A stretch of DNA of 62,871 nucleotides from Lachnospiraceae bacterium (GTDB lineage Bacteria > Bacillota > Clostridia > Lachnospirales > Lachnospiraceae), in NCBI GenBank assembly GCA_009774615.1, contig VSOC01000008.1, positions 1 to 62,871 on the forward strand, written 5' to 3'. Below the pieces are notes generated by a model. The model saw only the letters and a program-made list of their open reading frames with translations, made no database searches and had not been told where the DNA came from. A program made the position numbers and the translations under genes. Every line of letters starts with the position of its first letter. Position 1 is the stretch's first letter. This document shows, piece by piece, positions 42,544-49,907 of this stretch.

Positions 42544-44034
42544 ATGGAGGATGGGCGGCAGTTGAAGGTATTGGAACTGGTTCATCGTGTGGTGTGGGGG
42601 CCGTGGCTGTTGGGATTTTTCCTGGCAGCAGGGCTGTGGTATACGCTTCGTTCCGGCGGATTCCAGTTTTGGGGTGTCGGTATCTGGTGGAAGGCGACGG
42701 TTGGAAGTTTTTTTGGAGAAAAAGAGAGGGATGAAAAAAAAGAAAAAGAGAAAGGGAAAGGGAAAGAAAAAGAGGGTGAAGGAAGAAGTTATAAGGAAAG
42801 GAGAAATGCCCAGTTAAAAACAGCCTGCACGGCACTGGCGGCTACTGTAGGGACGGGAAATATTGTGGGGGTGGCGACAGCGATTCTTGCCGGAGGTCCG
42901 GGCGCTTTATTCTGGATGTGGCTGTCGGCGGCGATAGGAATGATGACCGCCTATGCCGAAGTCTTTCTTGGAATAACAAGCAGAGAAAAAGGAAGGAACG
43001 GCGGCTGGCTGTGCGGCCCGTTTATCTACCTGGAACGGATGGCGGGAAGGAGGGGGCTGGCGATGACTTATGCTTTTCTCTGCCTTCTTGGTTCTCTGGG
43101 AATGGGGTCTATGGTTCAGGCAAATTCCCTGGCAGAAACGGCGAAGTTTTCCTTTCACCTGCCGCCGATGGGAACGGCGGTGGTACTGGTTCTTGTAACG
43201 GCAGTGATTATCCGGGGCGGGCAAAAGCGCATCGGAGAAGCCGCAGCGGGTCTGGTTCCGGTTTCGGCAGGTGTTTATCTGCTGTTTTCGGGTATGGTGA
43301 TTTTTCTTTGCCGAAGGTACTTGGGAGAGGTGCTCGCCGATATCTTCCGTGAAGCCTTCTGTTTTCGCGCAGGTGCAGGGGCAGCGGCAGGCCGGGGAAT
43401 GGGAAATGCCCTCCGCTACGGCATAGCCCGCGGCGTATTCTCGAATGAAGCCGGATTGGGAACGATGGCTGTGCTCCACGGCGACAGCCCGGGAGAAGAT
43501 GCAAAAAAAGACGCAAAGCTTCAGGGAATGTGGGCAATGTTTGAGGTGTTTTTTGATACGATTGTGGTCTGCACGGTTACGGGGCTTGTGATCTTATGCG
43601 GGGTGAAGGCGGCAGAAGCAGATATGACGGCAGGACAGGCGGGAGTTGGATTTCCGGCAGTATCAGGTGCCGGGGCAGCGTCCTGGTGTTTTGAACATTA
43701 TCTGGGGAAGGTGGGCGGATACAGTGTTTCGGTGTCTTTAATGCTCTTTGCCTTTGCCACGGTGATTGGCTGGTATTATCTGGGAGGTCAGGCTTTGCGG
43801 TACCTTATGGAAGGAAAGGGGCAGGGAAAGAAGAAAACTGCGTGGGTAAACGGGCTGTACCGGTTTTTTTATCTTGCCGCGGCTGCCGTTGGATGTCTGG
43901 CACCGATGGCTGGGGTTTGGCTGTTTTCGGATATTATTAACGGACTCCTGGCACTGCCGAACTTAATTGCGCTGTTCCTTCTCTGGGACAGGGTTTCTTT
44001 CCCGCAGTCTATTGACAGGAAATCGGGGGATTAG
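42544..44034 (+). CDS. Sodium:alanine symporter family (AGCS) transporter
   Basis: The 496-residue membrane protein matches AGCS symporters for small amino acids: WGPWLLGFFLAAGLWYTLRSGGFQF, TALAATVGTGNIVGVATAILAGGPGALFWMW, NALRYGIARGVFSNEAGLGTM and FAFATVIGWYYLGGQ. A lysine/glutamate-rich low-complexity insertion (about residues 58-84) replaces the usual short loop before the conserved TGNI region. The predicted start lies close to a TAAGAAGG site. Confidence 0.93.
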   Translation: MEDGRQLKVLELVHRVVWGPWLLGFFLAAGLWYTLRSGGFQFWGVGIWWKATVGSFFGEKERDEKKEKEKGKGKEKEGEGRSYKERRNAQLKTACTALAATVGTGNIVGVATAILAGGPGALFWMWLSAAIGMMTAYAEVFLGITSREKGRNGGWLCGPFIYLERMAGRRGLAMTYAFLCLLGSLGMGSMVQANSLAETAKFSFHLPPMGTAVVLVLVTAVIIRGGQKRIGEAAAGLVPVSAGVYLLFSGMVIFLCRRYLGEVLADIFREAFCFRAGAGAAAGRGMGNALRYGIARGVFSNEAGLGTMAVLHGDSPGEDAKKDAKLQGMWAMFEVFFDTIVVCTVTGLVILCGVKAAEADMTAGQAGVGFPAVSGAGAASWCFEHYLGKVGGYSVSVSLMLFAFATVIGWYYLGGQALRYLMEGKGQGKKKTAWVNGLYRFFYLAAAAVGCLAPMAGVWLFSDIINGLLALPNLIALFLLWDRVSFPQSIDRKSGD

Positions 44035-44106
44035 TATACTGGGGTTGGCATTTTAGTGTTTAAATCATTGAGTACATGAAGGTAAAAAATAAAAAAGGAA
44101 TTGCAG

Positions 44107-44664
44107 ATGATGGAAAATAGTAAAAAAACATGGAAATATAAAGAAAAGGTACTGATTATTATCAACGGAAAAGGGGGCGTGGGGAAGGATACACTCTGTG
44201 CCTTTGCCGGACGGTATTTTCAGGCAAAGAATGTATCCTCGATCACACCGATTAAAGAGATTGCTGCAGCCTATGGGTGGCAGGGGGAAAAAACACCGAA
44301 GGCAAGGAGGTTTCTGGCAGATTTAAAGGAGGCATTTACCCGGTACAATGACCTTCCTACACAATATCTTCTCGAGCAGTATAAGGAATTTTTAGCCGGC
44401 GAAGAAGAACTGATGTTTGCGCATATCCGGGAGGGGAGCGAGATTGATAAACTTAAGGCGCAGATTGCAGGAAAGTGTATCACCCTGCTGATTAAGCGCA
44501 CAGGTGACGGGCCGGAAAGCTGGGGAAATGCTTCCGATGATGAAGCGGAGAATTATCCCTATGATTTCATTTATGAAAATACGCATACATTAGAAGAAGC
44601 GGAATCGGATTTTGTTTCGTTTTTAACGCAGATATTACAGGGAGGTATTAAGGAGCGGCATTGA
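44107..44664 (+). CDS. P-loop kinase-like protein
   Basis: The 185-residue protein has a Walker A motif in LIIINGKGGVGKDTLCAFAG (about residues 16-35) and resembles deoxynucleoside monophosphate kinase or adenylate-kinase-like proteins that begin similarly (GKD instead of GKS/T). Later parts (FAHIREGSEIDKL, ITLLIKRT, YDFIYENT) fit a nucleotide kinase fold: the HIRE segment and a terminal NT motif. Function is unknown. The ATG at 44107 is preceded by AAAAAAGGA. Confidence 0.7.
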   Translation: MMENSKKTWKYKEKVLIIINGKGGVGKDTLCAFAGRYFQAKNVSSITPIKEIAAAYGWQGEKTPKARRFLADLKEAFTRYNDLPTQYLLEQYKEFLAGEEELMFAHIREGSEIDKLKAQIAGKCITLLIKRTGDGPESWGNASDDEAENYPYDFIYENTHTLEEAESDFVSFLTQILQGGIKERH

Positions 44665-44735
44665 AAAGTGAACTAAACCTTCAAAACCAACCGAAAACTT
44701 TCTTAAATAAGGTAATGGGGAAAATATTTTATTTT

Positions 44736-44778
44736 TTAGCACTCGCCTCTTGACATGGCTAATAATAAGTGTTATATT
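44736..44778 (+). promoter_or_regulatory. clpB promoter overlapping a CIRCE-like operator
   Basis: A consensus -35 TTGACA (44750-44755) and TATATT (44773-44778) are 17 bp apart. A CIRCE element overlaps it: the left arm TTAGCACTC (44736-44744) is perfect, then exactly 9 bp, then CATGGCTAA, which matches 6 of 9 positions of the right arm GAGTGCTAA. HrcA repression of clpB, relieved by heat, is likely but the right arm is degraded. Confidence 0.75.
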
Positions 44779-44829
44779 ACGCATAGAACAAAAAAACAAA
44801 CACTTCTATCTGCAAGGGAGGCACAGTTT

Positions 44830-47418
44830 ATGAATATTAATAAATTTACGCAAAAATCCATCGAAGCCGTACAGGCGTGTGAAAAGCTGGCCTACGAATA
44901 CGGCAATCAGCAAATGGAACAGGAACACCTGCTTGCCAGTCTGCTGATGCTGGAGGACAGCCTGATTTTAAAGCTGATTACTAAGATGAATATTAACGGC
45001 AATCAGTTCTTAGATGAGGTAAAGCAGGCATTAAATAAACTGCCCAAGGTAAGCGGCGGGCAGCTTTATGTGAGCAATGATTTAAATAAGGTGCTTATCC
45101 ACGGCGAGGATGAGGCAAAGGCCATGGGGGACGAATATGTTTCCGTCGAGCATTTATTCCTGGCGATGTTAAAGGAACCCAGCCGCAGCATTAAGGAACT
45201 TTTCCGGCAGTATGGACTGACCCGGGAAAACTTTTTAAAAGCTCTTTCCAGTGTCCGCGGAAATCAGAGGGTGGTCAGCGATAACCCCGAAGTAACCTAC
45301 GATACTCTGGAAAAATACGGATATGACCTGGTTGATCGGGCAAAGAACCAGAAGCTTGATCCGGTTATCGGAAGGGACGCTGAGATTCGCAACGTTATCC
45401 GCATTCTTTCCCGTAAGACAAAGAACAACCCTGTGCTTATCGGTGAACCCGGTGTGGGAAAAACTGCTGTGGTGGAAGGATTGGCCCAGAGAATTGTCCG
45501 CGGCGATGTGCCGGAAGGACTGAAGGATAAGCGGCTGTTCGCCCTGGATATGGGTGCACTGGTTGCCGGGGCGAAGTACCGCGGCGAATTTGAAGAGCGG
45601 TTAAAGGCTGTTTTGGAGGAAGTGAAGAAGAGCGAGGGGCAGATTATCCTGTTTATCGATGAACTGCATACGATTGTCGGTGCAGGAAAGACGGAAGGCT
45701 CCATGGATGCGGGCAATATGCTCAAGCCCATGCTGGCCCGCGGCGAGCTTCACTGCGTGGGGGCGACGACCCTGGACGAATACCGGAAGTATATTGAAAA
45801 AGACGCGGCTCTGGAGCGGCGTTTCCAGCCGGTTATGGTGGACGAACCCACGGTGGAGGACACGATTTCCATTCTCCGGGGCTTAAAGGAGCGCTATGAA
45901 GTATTTCACGGGGTAAAGATCACGGACTCTGCCCTGGTGTCTGCCGCTACGCTCTCTGCCCGCTATATCTCCGACCGTTTTCTGCCGGATAAGGCCATCG
46001 ATCTGGTGGACGAAGCCTGTGCATTAATTAAGACGGAATTGGACTCCATGCCGACCGAACTGGATGAACTTTCCAGAAAGACCATGCAGCTGGAAATCGA
46101 AGAGGCCGCATTAAAGAAAGAAACCGACCGCTTAAGTCAGGATCGTCTTGCTGATTTACAGAAGGAACTTGCCGAACTTCACGATGAATTTGCCGCCATG
46201 AAGGCCCAGTGGGAGAATGAAAAAACTTCGGTGGATCGCCTTTCTTCCCTGCGCGAGGAGATTGAAACCGTCAACCGGGAAATCCAGGCAGCACAGCAGA
46301 ATTATGATTTGAGCAAGGCCGCAGAACTCCAGTACGGTAAACTTCCGCAGCTTCAAAAAGAACTTGCCGCCGAGGAGGAAAAAGTGCGCAGTCAGGATTT
46401 AAGCCTGGTGCATGAAAGCGTAACGGATGATGAGATTGCCCGGATTATCTCCAAATGGACGGGAATCCCTGTGGCAAAGCTTACCGAGAGTGAGAGAAGC
46501 AAAACCCTGCATCTGGACGAAGAACTGCACCGGAGAGTGATTGGTCAGGAGGAGGGCGTGGAAAAGGTCAGCGAAGCCATTATCCGCTCGAAGGCCGGGA
46601 TTAAAGATCCCACAAAACCCATCGGCTCCTTCCTGTTCCTTGGCCCGACCGGCGTTGGGAAAACCGAACTGGCAAAGGCGCTTGCCGAAGCCCTTTTTGA
46701 CGATGAATCCAATATGGTTCGTATCGATATGAGTGAATACATGGAGAAGCATTCCGTATCCCGTCTGATAGGAGCACCTCCAGGCTATGTCGGCTACGAT
46801 GAAGGCGGTCAGCTCACCGAAGCCGTTCGCCGCAAGCCTTATTCCGTTGTACTGTTTGATGAGGTGGAAAAAGCCCACCCCGATGTCTTTAACGTGCTTT
46901 TGCAGGTTCTTGACGACGGAAGAATCACCGACTCCCAGGGACGAACCGTTGACTTTAAAAATACCATCTTAATTATGACTTCCAATATCGGTTCCCAGTA
47001 TCTTCTGGAAGGCATTGACCTGGAAGGAAAGATTAAAGCCGAGGCGGAAAAGCTGGTAATGAATGACCTTCAGGCCCATTTCCGACCGGAATTCTTAAAC
47101 CGGCTGGATGAAACCATCCTCTTTAAACCATTGACCAGGGACAATATCGGAGGAATCGTCGATCTGCTCCTCGCCGATGTCAACCGCCGTCTGGCAGAAA
47201 GAGAACTGGAAATCCGTTTGACCGAGCAGGCAAAAACCTTCGTGGCCGACCGCGGATACGATCCGGTTTACGGTGCACGTCCATTAAAACGTTACCTGCA
47301 AAAGCATGTAGAAACCCTGGCAGCCCGTCTGATTTTGGGGGATAACGTGCGGGCAGGAAGCGTGATCGTCGTGGATATGAGCCTGGACGGGGAAGAACTG
47401 ATGGCCTATGTAAAATAA
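44830..47418 (+). CDS. clpB: ATP-dependent disaggregase ClpB
   Basis: The 862-residue Hsp100 chaperone threads aggregated proteins through its ring with DnaK. The N-domain starts MNINKFTQKSIEAVQACE. The first AAA domain has Walker A GEPGVGKT (205-212) and LFIDELHT. A coiled-coil middle domain spans about 405-525, and the second AAA domain has GPTGVGKT (605-612) and VLFDEVEKAHPDV. The C-terminal sensor block is intact. Length is normal for ClpB. The ATG at 44830 follows GGGAGG; a longer in-frame version would include the promoter. Confidence 0.97.
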   Translation: MNINKFTQKSIEAVQACEKLAYEYGNQQMEQEHLLASLLMLEDSLILKLITKMNINGNQFLDEVKQALNKLPKVSGGQLYVSNDLNKVLIHGEDEAKAMGDEYVSVEHLFLAMLKEPSRSIKELFRQYGLTRENFLKALSSVRGNQRVVSDNPEVTYDTLEKYGYDLVDRAKNQKLDPVIGRDAEIRNVIRILSRKTKNNPVLIGEPGVGKTAVVEGLAQRIVRGDVPEGLKDKRLFALDMGALVAGAKYRGEFEERLKAVLEEVKKSEGQIILFIDELHTIVGAGKTEGSMDAGNMLKPMLARGELHCVGATTLDEYRKYIEKDAALERRFQPVMVDEPTVEDTISILRGLKERYEVFHGVKITDSALVSAATLSARYISDRFLPDKAIDLVDEACALIKTELDSMPTELDELSRKTMQLEIEEAALKKETDRLSQDRLADLQKELAELHDEFAAMKAQWENEKTSVDRLSSLREEIETVNREIQAAQQNYDLSKAAELQYGKLPQLQKELAAEEEKVRSQDLSLVHESVTDDEIARIISKWTGIPVAKLTESERSKTLHLDEELHRRVIGQEEGVEKVSEAIIRSKAGIKDPTKPIGSFLFLGPTGVGKTELAKALAEALFDDESNMVRIDMSEYMEKHSVSRLIGAPPGYVGYDEGGQLTEAVRRKPYSVVLFDEVEKAHPDVFNVLLQVLDDGRITDSQGRTVDFKNTILIMTSNIGSQYLLEGIDLEGKIKAEAEKLVMNDLQAHFRPEFLNRLDETILFKPLTRDNIGGIVDLLLADVNRRLAERELEIRLTEQAKTFVADRGYDPVYGARPLKRYLQKHVETLAARLILGDNVRAGSVIVVDMSLDGEELMAYVK

Positions 47419-47445
47419 TGGAAGAGAAAAGGAGGGGAATATTCG

Positions 47446-47619
47446 ATGATTCCCAAAGACCCGGTCATGCTGTTAAGCTATGTGAACACACAGCTTCGCG
47501 ATAACTATGCCAGTCTGGACGAATTTTGCGGGGCGATGGATGTGGAGAAGGAAGAACTCCTTTCCGCATTGGGGAAAATACAGTACGTCTACAACCCGGA
47601 AACCAACCAGTTTCTCTAA
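47446..47619 (+). CDS. DUF4250 domain protein
   Basis: This 57-residue protein begins MIPKDPVMLLSYVNTQLRDNY and ends VYNPETNQFL, matching DUF4250, a small family common in Firmicutes and of unknown function. The middle (LDEFCGAMDVEKEELLSALG) looks like a small helical, perhaps helix-turn-helix, fold. AGGAGGGG lies upstream. It follows clpB by 27 bp and is probably cotranscribed. Confidence 0.9.
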   Translation: MIPKDPVMLLSYVNTQLRDNYASLDEFCGAMDVEKEELLSALGKIQYVYNPETNQFL

Positions 47620-47703
47620 AAAATGTTCACCTTTACCTGTTTGTATACAAGGGGATGATATGCTGTGAAACATGTATAAAATAGAGGAAAACAGATAAAA
47701 AAG

Positions 47704-47737
47704 AGGGGCTGCCCTGCGGACGGCAGTCCCTTTTTTC
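47704..47737 (+). terminator. Rho-independent terminator
   Basis: GGGGCTGCC and GGCAGTCCC pair (one G-T) around a short loop and are followed by TTTTTT. It ends the clpB-DUF4250 unit; the A-rich left flank could make it bidirectional for lepB. Confidence 0.85.
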
Positions 47738-47749
47738 TGCTTTTTTGTC

Positions 47750-48388
47750 TTATTCTACTTTTCCTATCTGATTTAACGGCCAGTAGCGGAATAAGACCTT
47801 GGCGACCAGCTTGTCATGTTTAACATAAGTGTTCATCCAATACCGGGCATCGTAAGAATGGTTTCGGTTATCTCCCATCATAAAATAAGAGTCTTCCGGC
47901 ACTTCAAAATGCATCGGTTCTTCCGGCACCATTTCCTGACGCAGATAAGGTTCTTCTAGCGGCGTATCCGATCCGTTTAAATAGACGGCACCGTCAATAA
48001 TATCGATGGTATCTCCTGGAAGTCCGATAACCCGCTTGACATAGTAGATAGATTCGTCGTCCGGAAAGCGGAAGATGGCGATATCCCCGCGATCGGGTGA
48101 AGAAAAGCGGTAGGAGAGCCGTGAGCCGATAACCCGGTCATTGGTCATAATCGTATTTTCCATGGAACCGCTGGGAACCCTGCTGTTGGCAATAATAAAG
48201 GTGTTTAATACAAAGGCAATACAGGCAGCCGTCACCAGAATCTGCAGCCAGCTTAAAATCTCTGCTTTAAGGCTGTTTTCTTTTTCCGGGCGTTCAAAAT
48301 CTTCCGGTTCGGAGTTTTCCGATTCAAAATTTTTTTGTTCAGGAGCGTTTCGCCTTGGACTGCCTAATCTTCGAATTTCAGAACTCAT
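47750..48388 (-). CDS. lepB: Signal peptidase I
   Basis: The 212-residue protein has a charged N-terminal cytoplasmic region, one membrane segment (ILSWLQILVTAACIAFVLNTF) and the peptidase domain with catalytic Ser in PSGSMENT and Lys in YYVKRVIGLPGD, then FMMGDNRNHSYDARYW. It cleaves signal peptides on the outer face of the membrane. Start at 48388 is chosen for GAGGATT upstream; a longer version starting at 48430 is also open. Confidence 0.95.
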   Translation of the reverse strand: MSSEIRRLGSPRRNAPEQKNFESENSEPEDFERPEKENSLKAEILSWLQILVTAACIAFVLNTFIIANSRVPSGSMENTIMTNDRVIGSRLSYRFSSPDRGDIAIFRFPDDESIYYVKRVIGLPGDTIDIIDGAVYLNGSDTPLEEPYLRQEMVPEEPMHFEVPEDSYFMMGDNRNHSYDARYWMNTYVKHDKLVAKVLFRYWPLNQIGKVE

Positions 48389-48444
48389 CTTATCAATCCT
48401 CGATTTTCGCTTTTTTTGGATGCAATACATCCGAACTACATAAA

Positions 48445-48473
48445 AGTATATTGGAGATCTTCTGATTCTGCAA
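48445..48473 (-). promoter_or_regulatory. Sigma-A promoter of lepB
   Basis: On the minus strand TTGCAG and TATACT are separated by 17 bp, about 57 bp upstream of the start codon. This supports the shorter start. The remaining spacer to 48685 is A-rich and shows no other recognisable feature. Confidence 0.75.
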
Positions 48474-48685
48474 GGCTTTTTTCATAAATTTAAGAATTTT
48501 TATTCAAATTGGAAAGAAAAACCAGCGGTTTTTGAAAAAAAAGGATGGAAAAAAGATGAAAAAAAAGGTAAACTGAAGAGAGAAATTAAGACGGCGAAAA
48601 AAGACTGCAAAACAAATGTCAGACAGCAGCCAAAGAGGAAGAGGAAAAACCAAAAGAATAAGACTGCGGAAAAAGGGGGAAATCC

Positions 48686-49801
48686 ATGGAAAACAGACAG
48701 CAAAAGAAAAAATTTGCAGCAGGAATTATTCTTCTTGTTCTGGCGTTCTTTTTTCAATTGGCGGCAAGGTATGTTCACGGATTTGGCGAGTGGTATGGCA
48801 GCACGATTTATCCGCTGCTTGTCTGTGTGATTGGAGGATTATCGAACCTTGTTCCTTTTTCTGTCGTGGAAATTTTACTCTATCTTTTTCTTACCCTTGG
48901 TCTTTGGTATGGAATAACGCATCGAAAAAAACCGTTTCACCTGATTTCGTCCCTGGTTTTTCTTCTTGGTTTTCTGGCATTTTCCTATACCATGAACTGC
49001 GGAATCAATTATTACCGCCTTCCCTTTTCTCATTTTTTGAATCTGGAAATTCGCCCTTCTTCGGAGGATGAATTAAAAGAATTATGTATCTTTCTTGCCG
49101 AAAAAGTAAAGGAAGCAGCCACGGATAAAGAAGCTGAAAATAAAGAAGAATCAGGAACAGCATCTAGGGCAGGCGAAAGCAGGCAGGCAAATAAAGTGAT
49201 AAAAAGGAGTATTTTCTCCCGCCAGGCCAGGGAAGATATGAAAAAGCTGGGGCAGAGTTATCCGCAGCTTTCCGGTTTTTATCCCCGGCCAAAACCTCTT
49301 TTTGTGTCGGAAATTCTTTCTTACCAGTCGCTTTCCGGTATTTATTCGCCGTTTACCATTGAAGCAAACTATAACGGGGATATGACGGATTATAATATTT
49401 TGCACACTGCCTGCCATGAACTTTCTCATCTAAGAGGTTTTATGCGGGAGGATGAGGCAAATTTTATCGGTTATCTGGCCTGTGTCGGCTCGGATGCGGC
49501 ATTCTCCCGCTACAGCGGATATCTCTCCGGTTTTATCTATGCGGTCAATGCGCTCTACTGCCAGAATCCGGATGCCGCCGCAGAGGTTTATTTATTTCTT
49601 CCGGACTGTGCATTAACGGATTTACATACAAACAATCAATTCTGGAAACAATATGAAGGCCCTGTTGCCGAAGTTTCCACCAAGGTCAACGATACGTACT
49701 TAAAAGCAAACAGCCAGAGCGAGGGGGTAAAAAGCTATGGACGGATGGTGGATCTGCTGCTGGCTTATTATCGCCGGTGTGAAAAGGAACATGAACCGTA
49801 A
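48686..49801 (+). CDS. DUF3810 family membrane protein with HExxH motif
   Basis: The 371-residue protein has three N-terminal hydrophobic segments (about 10-27, 35-70, 85-100) and then a soluble domain with HTACHELSHLRGFMREDEANFIGYLAC, a zincin HExxH and downstream Glu typical of DUF3810. Residues about 140-175 are a charged Lys/Glu/Ala linker. It may be a membrane-bound metallopeptidase; the substrate is unknown. GGGGGAAATCC precedes the ATG. Confidence 0.85.
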   Translation: MENRQQKKKFAAGIILLVLAFFFQLAARYVHGFGEWYGSTIYPLLVCVIGGLSNLVPFSVVEILLYLFLTLGLWYGITHRKKPFHLISSLVFLLGFLAFSYTMNCGINYYRLPFSHFLNLEIRPSSEDELKELCIFLAEKVKEAATDKEAENKEESGTASRAGESRQANKVIKRSIFSRQAREDMKKLGQSYPQLSGFYPRPKPLFVSEILSYQSLSGIYSPFTIEANYNGDMTDYNILHTACHELSHLRGFMREDEANFIGYLACVGSDAAFSRYSGYLSGFIYAVNALYCQNPDAAAEVYLFLPDCALTDLHTNNQFWKQYEGPVAEVSTKVNDTYLKANSQSEGVKSYGRMVDLLLAYYRRCEKEHEP

Positions 49802-49828
49802 CGAATAAAGAAAGAGCGAAAGAAAACA

Positions 49829-49857
49829 TTGCTATTCAACGTTAACAATGGTAAAAT
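49829..49857 (+). promoter_or_regulatory. Candidate promoter of glgB
   Basis: TTGCTA and TAAAAT are 17 bp apart, about 50 bp upstream of the glgB ATG. The -35 is imperfect, the spacing and -10 are good. Confidence 0.5.
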
Positions 49858-49907
49858 ATACCTTATACAAAGGATTTAACCAAAAAAGGGAGTAAGGGGG
49901 CACTATA

